Assembly (NCBI GenBank): GCA_037951165.1
Contig: JBBDHG010000415.1
Coordinates: 138,501-202,500 of the forward strand
Length of the DNA: 64,000 nt
Source of the DNA: Lophius americanus
Taxonomy: Eukaryota > Chordata > Actinopteri > Lophiiformes > Lophiidae
Direction: 5' to 3'
Part shown: piece by piece, positions 45,957 to 60,900 of the stretch
How positions within the stretch are numbered: position 1 is the stretch's first letter
Layout: every line of letters begins with the position of its first letter
Notes under the pieces: model-generated
What the model saw: the letters and a program-made list of their open reading frames with translations, nothing else
Database searches by the model: none
What the model was told of the DNA's origin: nothing
Made by a program: the position numbers and the translations under genes

Positions 45957-48900
45957 AACAGTTCATCCATTCATCCGTCACAGAGGGTAAAACAGATGTC
46001 AGAGGTCAAAGGTCAGAGCAGCAGGAGGCCATGATCACATGGGACGGTTTTACTACAAGCAGCTTTTCATCCATTCGTGATCAAAGTGTCAGAGACGGAT
46101 GAGCCGTGGACAGGAAGTCCATTTGATTCTGATGTTCTGAGGTTCTAATGTTCTGAGGTTCTGAGGTTCTAATGTTTTGAGGTTCTGATGTTTTGATGTT
46201 TTGAGGTTCTGAGGTTCTGAGGTTTTGAGGTTCTGAGGTTTTGATGTTTTGATGTTTTGAGGTTCTGAGGTTCTGAGGTTCTGAGGTTCTGAGCTTCTAA
46301 TGTTCTGAGGTTCTGATGTGTTGACCTGTTCGGTTCTGGTTCTGTCTCCTCTGATGTTTTGATTGCAGGCATTAGATAATAAGTTCATGTTTCCATTGAC
46401 TTTGATGTTTGTGCAGGAATTCTGGCTTCTATGTTCTGTTGTGTTTGTCGTTTCTGATCCTGGACTCAAAAGGAGAAATGATGGAATAATAGTTCTGTTG
46501 GAGCAAACAGAACCACGCTGATCAGAAACAGTTTGACCTCCTGCTCTACTCTAGTGACATAACGCACAAACTCCTCTCATCGGATCACAGACGGTACCGG
46601 CTGGACGCCACACACTCAGAACAAACAGCAGTTTCTGGTGAACAGAACCGGTCTCAGTTAGACGACGGTTACAGACATGGTTACAGGGTCAGACGGGTTC
46701 TGGACATGGACTGCAGATAAAGTGCCGCCGAGGATCTCCAGGCTCTTCTTCATCAGAGATGCTGGTCCTTACGGGGTTAGGCTCCACCCACTGGCCATCA
46801 ATCATCATCAGGGGAGCCAATAGGGAGGAGGACACCTTACCATTGATGAAACTTAAGAAGTCCTGCTGGCCCGTGGCCTCCAGAACCAGCCATTGACCTC
46901 CTGTCTCGTCTAGAGGAGGGAGCTCTGACGAAGGGGAGGGGTACGGGTTTTCAGTTACTGTCTGCACTCGACAGGGTCTAAATCTGGGTCTGGAGCAGCT
47001 GGGTTTAGTGTGGCGCCGACTCGGCCCAGAATTGGCACGTTTGGCCCAGATCAGCCCGGATCAACACCACAACCTGCATGTGTCCAAGCTGACCGACTTG
47101 TGTGTGTGTGTGTGTGTGTGTGTGGGGGGGGGGGGGGGATGCGACGGGTTGTTACATGAGGACCTGTGCATGAGCAGCTGGAGGGGGCGGTCCTCAGCGA
47201 GGGAGCAGGTGGGAGGAGCTAGACAGGGTCAAGGTTCACAGGGAGAAATGGTTGCAACTAGTAGTTACTGGATCTTATTCCTGATGACCGGCAGAAAAGA
47301 CCTGATGCAAAGTCCAGCGTGAGTTCAGAACTTCGTCTGGGTCCATCAGGTGTTTTAAGCCGGACCGGTTGATAAATGAGCGGCGAGCGTTTTAGCCGTG
47401 ATGATGATGATGCCGCGTGTGTAGAAAACATGCACAGCTGTCGAGAGCAGGCGGTTCTGATTCTACAGGAACCCTTTGGGTCCAACTCAGACCGCCTCAC
47501 TGTTTCTCATAGAGCCGTGTGACGGTACCGATGCGAGCGTCTCTACTTCCTGGCTGAGGCACATGATGCTGAATGAGAAAAACCTGGATGGATTCTGTCA
47601 GAACAGAAAATCTCAAATGTAGAATTTATAAAACCTTTATTTTCCAGGAAGATTAAAAGTCCCCCCTAGAGCGTCCCCACGGAGTTCTGGAACGCATGTC
47701 AAGACTTACTGAACAGAACCAAAGGGTCCAATAATGCTCCATAGACAAACTTTACCCAGCGGTTGACTTTTAAATAAATAAATAAATAACTAAATAACTT
47801 CATTAATGAACGGATCGGATTAAAACAGATTATTTCCATGAAGTTTCCTGATGAATCTTCTTCTTCTACACATTTAAAGTAATTTCCCTAAAAACACCTG
47901 AAATAATGAAAGTCTGATTCGGTGATTTTCCTTTTCTACTGTTTAAAAACAAACTAAGTCATTTGTCGTTCTTGGGTGAGAACATTAAAGGGCTTATAAT
48001 CCTTCTAAATATGCAAATGAGTCAGAGTTACTGGATGAGCGTCGACAGGCTCATAAAACTAAATCACGGCTAATGAACATGTTAGCAATGCATTATGGGT
48101 AAGGATCCCGGTCCTTGGTCCAGCGAGGCCCTTAAAGTCTCCTCACCCGCCACCGACAGCATGAACTCTGGGTAAAATCTAAAGGTGTGACGAGGCGAGG
48201 GATTACAGCTGTGGGTGGAAACACTGGAGCAAAGACGGGAAGCACGGGGTTAGAGATGTTTCTACAGCCTCCAGCTTCCTCCATGACGAGCCACAGAATC
48301 AGACCTGGGACAGAACCGGCCGGCAAACCTGCTGAGAACGTCGGACATGCAGGGATTTCATATTTTGAGATTTGCCAAGAAGATTGACCTCATCAATGAG
48401 AGAAGGGTCCAGTTTATCTCCACCTGGACGTCGCTGGTGTATCGAGCGACACCGAACAAACAGACGCGACAGAAACGAGAGCCGGCATGAGATCCGAGAT
48501 CTGGGTCACTTCAACCGCTGGAAGCAGCTCTGCCCTCCTCAGTAGTTAGACCCTCTACCTCTGAGTTTATCCCAGTGTCTCCCACACATACGCTCTACTA
48601 GGGCCCGCCCAGATAAATGAAGGCCCGCCCAGATAAATGAAGACCCGCCCAGATAAATGAAGGCCCGCCCAGATAAATGAAGGCCCGCCCAGATAAATGA
48701 AGACCCGCCCAGATAAATGACGACCAACCAAAATAAATGAAGACCGGCCCAGATAAATGAAGACCGGCCCAGATAAATGGAGGCCCGCCCAGATAAATGA
48801 AGACCCGCCCAGATAAATGAAGACCGGCCCAGATAAATGAAGACCCGCCCAGATAAATGAAGACCCGCCCAGATAAATGAAGACCCGCCCAGATAAATGA

Positions 48901-51900
48901 AGACCCGCCCAGATAAATGAAGACCCGCCCAGATAAATGAAGGCCCGCCCAGATAAATGAAGACCCGCCCAGATAAATGACGACCAACCAAAATAAATGA
49001 AGACCGGCCCAGATAAATGAAGACCGGCCCAGATAAATGAAGACCCGCCCAGATAAATGACGGCCCGCTCACAACTCTTTCCCAGCCAGAGGAGACGCTC
49101 ACAGACCTGCGGACCGACAGGTCCAGCCTGAAACCTCAGGTCAGTCCTTTTGTTCTGCTCTTATTAACGTTAGCGTTCTCTTTAGTAGATAAACTCTTCC
49201 TCACATGAGAGACGAAGGCTTCCATGTCCGGTCTGAATGTTTATCGCCTCACTACAATGCAGAAAAATAATCAGCGCTTGGTCCGTTAGCTTAATGCTAT
49301 CACACAATGGGAATTGCCTTTAGCATGCTAGCAAAAGTAGAATTGACGTCGCAACCAAAATCAAACAATAAACAAGTTTGTACAAATAAAATATGTTATT
49401 TGTTTGTACTATATATGTCAGTTTAACTTTAGAGTGTGAGACGCTGCTATGAGTATTTTTTAACGATAAAGGAAGGCGAACTACTAGTCCGACTTATTTC
49501 CTCCTGTCAGAACAAATACACAATGTCGACCAACTTTACTTACGCTGCCATCAATCAAACCAATAAGGTAAATATGTGTCTGCTTCCTCCATGAACAGAA
49601 AAAAACAGATTACAGAGTTAAATTCTAAGCGCTTCTGCTCGTAGATATGACCTCATCGTCAGCAGGAAAGATTTACTGCACATGATGAAGGACGACAGGC
49701 AAAAACGGCACTGGTGGTTCTGAGAGAACCGGCCCGCCGGGTCACAGACTCTTACAGTTTTTTATTCTGAAATATGAAGTAGAGTGAGCGTCAGATAATA
49801 ATTTGGAGCGTTCATCGGTTCACAAATAGACTTTTATTTTGTTTTAATTAGTTAATGTTGAAATAAGACATTAGGAGTGATGACGCGTTCACGATGGTCA
49901 TTTTTCTTGAGTTGTAAACAGTTGTTTGTGTTGACCTGAGGAAGAAGATGCATAAACACCGTCCCCCTACATAAAAATGGTTTGGACAATGTGAACAAAC
50001 AACCTCCTGAGGTTCTGGCCTCGTCAGACCTCAGCCTGAAACATGTCCACGTTCTCAGCGTTTCACCAGCGTTCAGCCCGAGTCTGACCGGAGCAACGGT
50101 TCGACCAGAAGGCAGCAACAGAAAGGTGAGGGGGAGAAGAGGGGGGGAGGAGTCTCTGAGGGGGTCGGGGGTCGGGGGAGAAAATGAGGTGGAAATCAAA
50201 AGAAAGATGGTTTGGTTTACCAAAGAGGCCCTCTGTCAGTCGTGGAACAGAATAAAGAAAAAGAGAGAGAAGAAGAATGAAAAAGTGGAGGACGGATAAA
50301 CGATCAACCACAGAGCAGCAGAAGAACGTCGCTCCATCCCAGGACATAAAAGCTCATCATCCAGGGCTGGGGCTCACTCATATCCCATGATGCACCAGGA
50401 GGACTGAGTGCATGGAGGTTCAGGCTGGAGGGAGGACAGGTGGGTTTACAGAGGAACATGATGGTGGATCAAAAACCTGAGGAACCTTCTGAGCTTTGAT
50501 CCCCAAAGATCAAAGACCTTCTTTAATCGCAGCTAAAACTCTGTCCACGACGTGAAGGAGCTGCTAACCCAGAAAAATGAACTTAGAAAATCACCGAGAG
50601 CTGAAATCAAGACTCCATCATAATAATAATAATTATATAATAATAATGTGTCAGACCCAAAACTTCTGTTCTGGTCCAGAGATGCTTACTAATGAGCGCC
50701 GCCGCCTGTCAGAACTATCAGCGACCTTTCACACCAACGTGACCTCAGCCAGAAGAACAAGCAGCATAAAAGAAGCTGGATCTGGTCTTCCAGTGGTCTG
50801 TCCAAAGCCGGCGCACAGAACCTCAGCTCGACTAATCCACCGACGGAGAAGTTTGGAATCTGAACCCGCCCTGGACAAACTTTGTGGTTCATCAACAACA
50901 GGCGACTCATTCTGATCCCGTCCCGACAACCAGGGAGGAAAGCAGGTCTGGACCCGGTCCCAGTCTTAAACCGCCCCATCAGAGCCGACCCAATCATTGT
51001 CAACATGTAGTTGCATCATTGTTGCATCAGTACTTCCTGAGTGAGGTCACCAGAACCATCCCCGAGCGGCTGCCGGTGCTGCCAAACAAACTCGCTCCTT
51101 TTGTTCTCTGTCAACTTTTCTCGCTGTAAAGTTTGTTGATCACCGCGGCGACGCCGGCAGAACACGCCAACACGTCACAGATCTCGCTAACAAGACAGAA
51201 AGGAGTCGTCACGATTGTTTGTCAACATCCTGTGCCCCAAAACTCCCTTCTCTTTTAAAGGCGCCGGCGTATCTGGACTCGAAGGCGTCTAGAACGCCGT
51301 GACCAGTTTGGTTGGACTGTTTAGCAGAGAGAATTGTGGGTAGGCGAGCTACGTTTGACTGTATAGAGTGTTAGCTTGATTGCGACACTGAGTGACAGAC
51401 GACAAAGGGCCGACTCTGTCAGACGACCCGGCGTTCCTGAGGCTCATATGAAAGTGTGAATCGGGCTGAATGGTACCGCGTAGGCCCGGTTTAAAAATGA
51501 TTTCTCTGAAAGTGTTTCTCAGGAGACGCTGGTTATTAATACATCTGATTGAACGCCGTGGAGGACATGCAGCAGGTCATGCAGCAGGTCTCACACGCCT
51601 GGAGCCGAGTCAGCCTACCTTCAGCCACGCCCCACGGATACTGGCGACCTCTGACCTTCTTGCCGTTTACCTCGATGACCACGTTGCTGCCGACCACAGC
51701 CAGCGGCATCTTCTCCTGGAGGAGGAGAAAAAAGTCAATCATTCACTGCTGCTTCCTCCTCCGGCGCTCACTTCCTGTAGCCTCAAACGCTGCCTGCCAG
51801 GTCATCACATCTAGTCACCAACGTCAGACTGAGGTCCTAACATCTAGTCGCCAGCATCAGACTGAGGTCCTTACATCTAGTCACCAGCGTCAGTCTGAGG

Positions 51901-54900
51901 TCCTAACATCTAATCACCAACATCAGACTGAGGTCCTAACATCTAGTCGCCAGCATCAGACTGAGGTCCTAACATCTAGTCACCAACGTCAGACTGAGGT
52001 CCTTACATCTAGTCACCAACGTCAGTCTGAGGTCATAACATCTAGTCACCAACATCAGTCTGAGGTCCTTACATCTAATCACCAACATCAGACTGAGGTC
52101 CTAACATCTAGTCACAAGCGTCAGTCTGAGGTCATAACATCTAGTCACCAACATCAGACTGAGGTCCTAACTTCTAGTCACCAACGTCAGACTGAGGTCC
52201 TTACATCTAGTCACCAACGTCAGTCTGAGGTCATAACATCTAGTCGCCAGCATCAGACTGAGGTCCTAACATCTAGTCACCAACGTCAGACTGATGTCCT
52301 TACATCTAGTCACCAACATCAGTCTGAGGTCATAACATTTAGTCACCAACATCAGTCTGAGGTCATAACATCTAGTCGCCAACATCAGACTGAGGTCCTA
52401 ACATCTAGTCACCAACGTCAGACTGATGTCCTTACATCTAGTCACCAACATCAGTCTGAGGTCATAACATTTAGTCACCAACATCAGTCTGAGGTCCTAA
52501 CATCTAGTCACAAGCGTCAGTCTGAGGTCCTAACATCTAGTCACCAGCGTCAGTCTGAGGTCCTTACATCTAGTCACCAACATCAGACTGAGGTCCTTAC
52601 ATCTAGTCACCAACATCAGACTGAGGTCCTAACATCTAGTCACCAGCGTCAGACTGAGGTCCTAACATCTAGTCACCAACATCAGACTGAGGTCCTTACA
52701 TCTAGTCACCAACGTCAGACTGAGGTCCTAACATATAGTCACCAACGTCAGACTGAGGTCCTAACATCTAGTCACCAACGTCAGACTGAGGTCCTAACAT
52801 CTAGTCACCAGCGTCAGACTGAGGTCCTTACATCTAGTCACCAACGTCAGACTGAGGTCCTAACATCTAGTCACCAACGTCAGACTGAGGTCCTAACATC
52901 TAGTCACCAACGTTAGACTGAGGTCCTTACATCTAGTCACCAGCGTCAGACTGAGGTCCTAACATCTAGTCACCAACATCAGACTGAGGTCCTAACATCT
53001 AGTCGCCAGCATCAGACTGAGGTCCTAACATCTAGTCACCAACATCAGTCTGAGGCCCTAACATCTAGTCACCAACGTCAGACTGAGGTCCTAACATCTA
53101 GTCACCAACGTCAGACTGAGGTCCTTACATCTAGTCACCAACGTCAGACTGAGGTCCTAACATCTAGTCACCAGCGTCAGACTGAGGTCCTAACATCTAG
53201 TCACCAACATCAGACTGAGGTCCTAACATCTAGTCACCAACATCAGACTGAGGTCCTTACATCTAGTCACCAACATCAGACTGAGGTCCGTACATCTAGT
53301 CACCAACATCAGACTGAGGTCCTTACATCTAGTCACCAACGTCAGACTGAGGTCCTAACATCTAGTCACCAACGTCAGACTGAGGTCCTAACATCTAGTC
53401 ACCAACGTTAGACTGAGGTCCTTACATCTAGTCACCAACGTCAGACTGAGGTCCTAACATCTAGTCACCAACATCAGACTGAGGTCCTAACATCTAGTCG
53501 CCAGCATCAGACTGAGGTCCTAACATCTAGTCACCAACATCAGTCTGAGGCCCTAACATCTAGTCACCAACATCAGACTGAGGTCCTTACATCTAGTCAC
53601 CAACGTCAGACTGAGGTCCTTACATCTAGTCACCAACGTCAGACTGAGGTCCTAACATCTAGTCACCAGCGTCAGACTGAGGTCCTAACATCTAGTCACC
53701 AACATCAGACTGAGGTCCTAACATCTAGTCACCAACATCAGACTGAGGTCCTTACATCTAGTCACCAACATCAGACTGAGGTCCGTACATCTAGTCACCA
53801 ACATCAGACTGAGGTCGTAACATCTAGTCACCAACGTCAGACTGAGGTCCTTACATCTAGTCACCAGCGTCAGACTGAGGTCCTAACATCTAGTCACCAA
53901 CATCAGACTGAGGTCCTTACATCTAGTCACCAACGTCAGACTGAGGTCCTAACATCTAGTCACCAACATCAGACTGAGGTCCTAACATCTAGTCACCAGC
54001 GTCAGACTGAGGTCCTAACATCTAGTCACCAACGTCAGACTGAAGTCCTTACATCTAGTCACCAACATCAGACTGAGGTCCTTACATCTAGTCACCAACA
54101 TCAGACTGAGGTCCTTACATCTAGTCACCAACATCAGACTGAGGTCCTAACATTTAGTCACCAACGTCAGACTGAGGTCCTAACATCTAGTCACCAACGT
54201 CAGACTGAGGTCCTTACATCTATTCACCAATGTCAGACTGAGGTCCTAACATCTAGTCACCAACATCAGACTGAGGTCCTAACATCTAGTCGCCAGCATC
54301 AGACTGAGGTCCTAACATCTAGTCACCAACATCAGTCTGAGGCCCTAACATCTAGTCACCAACGTCAGACTGAGGTCCTAACATCTAGTCAACAGCGTCA
54401 GACTGAGGTCCTAACATCTAGTCACCAACATCAGACTGAGGTCCTAACATCTAGTCACCAACATCAGACTGAGGTCCTTACATCTAGTCACCAACATCAG
54501 ACTGAGGTCCGTACATCTAGTCACCAACATCAGACTGAGGTCCTAACATCTAGTCACCAACGTCAGACTGAGGTCCTTACATCTAGTCACCAGCGTCAGA
54601 CTGAGGTCCTAACATCTAGTCACCAACATCAGACTGAGGTCCTTACATCTAGTCACCAACGTCAGACTGAGGTCCTAACATCTAGTCACCAACATGAGAC
54701 TGAGGTCCTAACATCTAGTCACCAGCGTCAGACTGAGGTCCTAACATCTAGTCACCAACATCAGACTGAGGTCCTTACATCTAGTCACCAACGTCAGACT
54801 GAGGTCCTAACATATAGTCACCAACGTCAGACTGAGGTCCTAACATCTAGTCACCAACGTCAGACTGAGGTCCTAACATCTAGTCACCAGCGTCAGACTG

Positions 54901-57900
54901 AGGTCCTTACATCTAGTCACCAACGTCAGACTGAGGTCCTAACATCTAGTCACCAACGTCAGACTGAGGTCCTAACATCTAGTCACCAACGTTAGACTGA
55001 GGTCCTTACATCTAGTCACCAACGTCAGACTGAGGTCCTAACATCTAGTCACCAACATCAGACTGAGGTCCTAACATCTAGTCGCCAGCATCAGACTGAG
55101 GTCCTAACATCTAGTCACCAACATCAGTCTGAGGCCCTAACATCTAGTCACCAACGTCAGACTGAGGTCCTAACATCTAGTCACCAACATCAGACTGAGG
55201 TCCTAACATCTAGTCACCAACATCAGACTGAGGTCCTTACATCTAGTCACCAACATCAGACTGAGGTCCGTACATCTAGTCACCAACATCAGACAGAGGT
55301 CGTAACATCTAGTCACCAACGTCAGACTGAGGTCCTTACATCTAGTCACCAACGTCAGACTGAGGTCCTAACATCTAGTCACCAACGTCAGACTGAGGTC
55401 CTTACATCTAGTCACCAACGTCAGACTGAGGTCCTAACATCTAGTCAACAGCGTCAGACTGAGGTCCTAACATCTAGTCACCAACATCAGACTGAGGTCC
55501 TAACATCTAGTCACCAACATCAGACTGAGGTCCTTACATCTAGTCACCAACATCAGACTGAGGTCCGTACATCTAGTCACCAACATCAGACTGAGGTCCT
55601 AACATCTAGTCACCAACGTCAGACTGAGGTCCTTACATCTAGTCACCAGCGTCAGACTGAGGTCCTAACATCTAGTCACCAACATCAGACTGAGGTCCTT
55701 ACATCTAGTCACCAACGTCAGACTGAGGTCCTAACATCTAGTCACCAACATGAGACTGAGGTCCTAACATCTAGTCACCAGCGTCAGACTGAGGTCCTAA
55801 CATCTAGTCACCAACATCAGACTGAGGTCCTTACATCTAGTCACCAACGTCAGACTGAGGTCCTAACATATAGTCACCAACGTCAGACTGAGGTCCTAAC
55901 ATCTAGTCACCAACGTCAGACTGAGGTCCTAACATCTAGTCACCAGCGTCAGACTGAGGTCCTTACATCTAGTCACCAACGTCAGACTGAGGTCCTAACA
56001 TCTAGTCACCAACGTCAGACTGAGGTCCTAACATCTAGTCACCAACGTTAGACTGAGGTCCTTACATCTAGTCACCAACGTCAGACTGAGGTCCTAACAT
56101 CTAGTCACCAACATCAGACTGAGGTCCTAACATCTAGTCGCCAGCATCAGACTGAGGTCCTAACATCTAGTCACCAACATCAGTCTGAGGCCCTAACATC
56201 TAGTCACCAACATCAGACTGAGGTCCTTACATCTAGTCACCAACGTCAGACTGAGGTCCTTACATCTAGTCACCAACGTCAGACTGAGGTCCTAACATCT
56301 AGTCACCAGCGTCAGACTGAGGTCCTAACATCTAGTCACCAACATCAGACTGAGGTCCTAACATCTAGTCACCAACATCAGACTGAGGTCCTTACATCTA
56401 GTCACCAACATCAGACTGAGGTCCGTACATCTAGTCACCAACATCAGACTGAGGTCGTAACATCTAGTCACCAACGTCAGACTGAGGTCCTTACATCTAG
56501 TCACCAGCGTCAGACTGAGGTCCTAACATCTAGTCACCAACGTCAGACTGAAGTCCTTACATCTAGTCACCAACATCAGACTGAGGTCCTTACATCTAGT
56601 CACCAACATCAGACTGAGGTCCTTACATCTAGTCACCAACATCAGACTGAGGTCCTAACATTTAGTCACCAACGTCAGACTGAGGTCCTAACATCTAGTC
56701 ACCAACGTCAGACTGAGGTCCTTACATCTATTCACCAATGTCAGACTGAGGTCCTAACATCTAGTCACCAACATCAGACTGAGGTCCTAACATCTAGTCG
56801 CCAGCATCAGACTGAGGTCCTAACATCTAGTCACCAACATCAGTCTGAGGCCCTAACATCTAGTCACCAACGTCAGACTGAGGTCCTAACATCTAGTCAC
56901 CAACATCAGTCTGAGGCCCTAACATCTAGTCACCAACGTCAGACTGAGGTCCTAACATCTAGTCACCAACGTCAGACTGAGGTCCTTACATCTAGTCACC
57001 AACGTCAGACTGAGGTCCTAACATCTAGTCAACAGCGTCAGACTGAGGTCCTAACATCTAGTCACCAACATCAGACTGAGGTCCTAACATCTAGTCACCA
57101 ACATCAGACTGAGGTCCTTACATCTAGTCACCAACATCAGACTGAGGTCCGTACATCTAGTCACCAACATCAGACTGAGGTCCTAACATCTAGTCACCAA
57201 CGTCAGACTGAGGTCCTTACATCTAGTCACCAGCGTCAGACTGAGGTCCTAACATCTAGTCACCAACATCAGACTGAGGTCCTTACATCTAGTCACCAAC
57301 GTCAGACTGAGGTCCTAACATCTAGTCACCAACATGAGACTGAGGTCCTAACATCTAGTCACCAGCGTCAGACTGAGGTCCTAACATCTAGTCACCAACA
57401 TCAGACTGAGGTCCTTACATCTAGTCACCAACGTCAGACTGAGGTCCTAACATATAGTCACCAACGTCAGACTGAGGTCCTAACATCTAGTCACCAACGT
57501 CAGACTGAGGTCCTAACATCTAGTCACCAGCGTCAGACTGAGGTCCTTACATCTAGTCACCAACGTCAGACTGAGGTCCTAACATCTAGTCACCAACGTC
57601 AGACTGAGGTCCTAACATCTAGTCACCAACGTTAGACTGAGGTCCTTACATCTAGTCACCAACGTCAGACTGAGGTCCTAACATCTAGTCACCAACATCA
57701 GACTGAGGTCCTAACATCTAGTCGCCAGCATCAGACTGAGGTCCTAACATCTAGTCACCAACATCAGTCTGAGGCCCTAACATCTAGTCACCAACGTCAG
57801 ACTGAGGTCCTAACATCTAGTCACCAACGTCAGACTGAGGTCCTTACATCTAGTCACCAACGTCAGACTGAGGTCCTAACATCTAGTCACCAGCGTCAGA

Positions 57901-60900
57901 CTGAGGTCCTAACATCTAGTCACCAACATCAGACTGAGGTCCTAACATCTAGTCACCAACATCAGACTGAGGTCCTTACATCTAGTCACCAACATCAGAC
58001 TGAGGTCCGTACATCTAGTCACCAACATCAGACAGAGGTCGTAACATCTAGTCACCAACGTCAGACTGAGGTCCTTACATCTAGTCACCAGCGTCAGACT
58101 GAGGTCCTAACATCTAGTCACCAACATCAGACTGAGGTCCTTACATCTAGTCACCAACGTCAGACTGAGGTCCTAACATCTAGTCACCAACATCAGACTG
58201 AGGTCCTAACATCTAGTCACCAGCGTCAGACTGAGGTCCTAACATCTAGTCACCAACGTCAGACTGAAGTCCTTACATCTAGTCACCAACATCAGACTGA
58301 GGTCCTTACATCTAGTCACCAACATCAGACTGAGGTCCTTACATCTAGTCACCAACATCAGACTGAGGTCCTAACATTTAGTCACCAACGTCAGACTGAG
58401 GTCCTAACATCTAGTCACCAACGTCAGACTGAGGTCCTTACATCTAGTCACCAATGTCAGACTGAGGTCCTAACATCTAGTCACCAACATCAGACTGAGG
58501 TCCTAACATCTAGTCGCCAGCATCAGACTGAGGTCCTAACATCTAGTCACCAACATCAGTCTGAGGCCCTAACATCTAGTCACCAACGTCAGACTGAGGT
58601 CCTAACATCTAGTCACCAACGTCAGACTGAGGTCCTTACATCTAGTCACCAACGTCAGACTGAGGTCCTAACATCTAGTCAACAGCGTCAGACTGAGGTC
58701 CTAACATCTAGTCACCAACATCAGACTGAGGTCCTAACATCTAGTCACCAACATCAGACTGAGGTCCTTACATCTAGTCACCAACATCAGACTGAGGTCC
58801 GTACATCTAGTCACCAACATCAGACTGAGGTCCTAACATCTAGTCACCAACGTCAGACTGAGGTCCTTACATCTAGTCACCAGCGTCAGACTGAGGTCCT
58901 AACATCTAGTCACCAACATCAGACTGAGGTCCTTACATCTAGTCACCAACGTCAGACTGAGGTCCTAACATCTAGTCACCAACATCAGACTGAGGTCCTA
59001 ACTTCTAGTCACCAGCGTCAGACTGAGGTCCTAACATCTAGTCACCAACGTCAGACTGAAGTCCTTACATCTAGTCACCAACATCAGACTGAGGTCCTTA
59101 CATCTAGTCACCAACGTCAGACTGAGGTCCTAACATCTAGTCACCAGCGTCAGACTGAGGTCCTTACATCTAGTCACCAACGTCAGACTGAGGTCCTAAC
59201 ATCTAGTCACCAACATCAGACTGTGGTCCTAACATCTAGTCACCAACATCAGACTGAGGTCCTAACATCTAGTCACCAACATCAGACTGAGGTCCTTACA
59301 TCTAGTCACCAGCATCAGACTGAGGTCCTTACATCTAGTCACCAACATCAGACTGAGGTCCTAACATCTAGTCACCAACATCAGACTGAGGTCCTAACAT
59401 CTAGTCACCAACATCAGACTGAGGTCCTAACATCTAGTCACCAACATCAGACTGAGGTCCTAACATCTAGTCACCAACATCAGACTGAGGTCCTTACATC
59501 TAGTCACCAACGTCAGACTGAGGTCCTAACATCTAGTCACCAACATCAGACTGAGGTCCTAACATCTAGTCACCAACATCAGACTGAGGTCCTTACATCT
59601 AGTCACCAACATCAGACTGAGGTCCTAACATCTAGTCGCCAACATCAGACTGAGGTCCTAACATCTAGTCACCAACATCAGACTGAGGTCCTAACATCTA
59701 GTCACCAACATCAGACTGAGGTCCTTACATCTAGTCACCAACATCAGACTGAGGTCCTAACATCTAGTCACCAACATCAGACTGAGGTCCTAACATCTAG
59801 TCACCAACATCAGACTGAGGTCCTAACATCTAGTCACCAACATCAGACTGAGGTCCTTACATCTAGTCACCAACGTCAGACTGAGGTCCTAACATCTAGT
59901 CACCAACATCAGACTGAGGTCCTAACATCTAGTCACCAACATCAGACTGAGGTCCTTACATCTAGTCACCAACGTCAGACTGAGGTCCTAACATCTAGTC
60001 ACCAACATCAGACTGAGGTCCTAACATCTAGTCACCAACATCAGACTGAGGTCCTTACATCTAGTCACCAACATCAGACTGAGGTCCTAACATCTAGTCA
60101 CCAACATCAGACTGAGGTCCTAACATCTAGTCACCAACATCAGACTGAGGTCCTAACATCTAGTCACCAACATCAGACTGAGGTCCTTACATCTAGTCAC
60201 CAACGTCAGACTGAGGTCCTAACATCTAGTCACCAACATCAGACTGAGGTCCTAACATCTAGTCACCAACATCAGACTGAGGTCCTTACATCTAGTCACC
60301 AACGTCAGACTGAGGTCCTAACATCTAGTCTAGTCTAGTCAGCCTTACATCTACCAGCGTCTCGGCGGCCGTTCGTTCTGTTACCTTGATCTTTCGGATA
60401 AGTTTGTTGTCTTCGTCGTCCTCCGTGTCGGGGAATTCGTAAATTTTGATTTTGTGCTCCTGGATCTCTTTCATGATCTGGGAAAAAGAGGAGGGAAATA
60501 ATGAGACGAAGGACCAGAACAGTGAGGAAGACGACTGCAGACCAAGAATACGAGTCTCTTTCTTTATATCTGTGGACAGAAGATGCAGACTGTGATCGGT
60601 TAGCTTAGCTTTAGTTAAATAACATCCCTGCAGACATCTCCATTCACCAGAACTTCCAGACAGAATCTCTGCTGGTCCACTGGTGACATAATAGTGAAGA
60701 CGAGACGCTTTGATGTCACTTAATCCGGAGGCATTTTGGTCAATTTGACTTTAGAAATGAGTGACAAGAGACTGAACGCAGGAAGTGTGATAGCCTCAAA
60801 CGTCAAGAACGATGCTGCTCATCAGATCACTAACAGAAGGACTACTGACTTAAACTAACCGTCAGTAGTAACAGTTAGTAGTAACAGTCAGTAGTAGCAC

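Noticed and set aside
48539..49102. 187-codon frame with YLGGSSFIWAGLHLSG repeats, and CRISPR-like regular repeats
   Set aside because: A head-to-tail 20-bp minisatellite without unique spacers, so neither a gene nor a CRISPR array.
51549..52916. 455-codon open frame (QTEVLTSSHQH repeats), and a similar 371-codon frame at 59223-60338
   Set aside because: Both come from the 33-bp tandem array, whose unit length keeps any frame open. The array is intronic, antisense to septin 7, and frames break at single-base unit variants.
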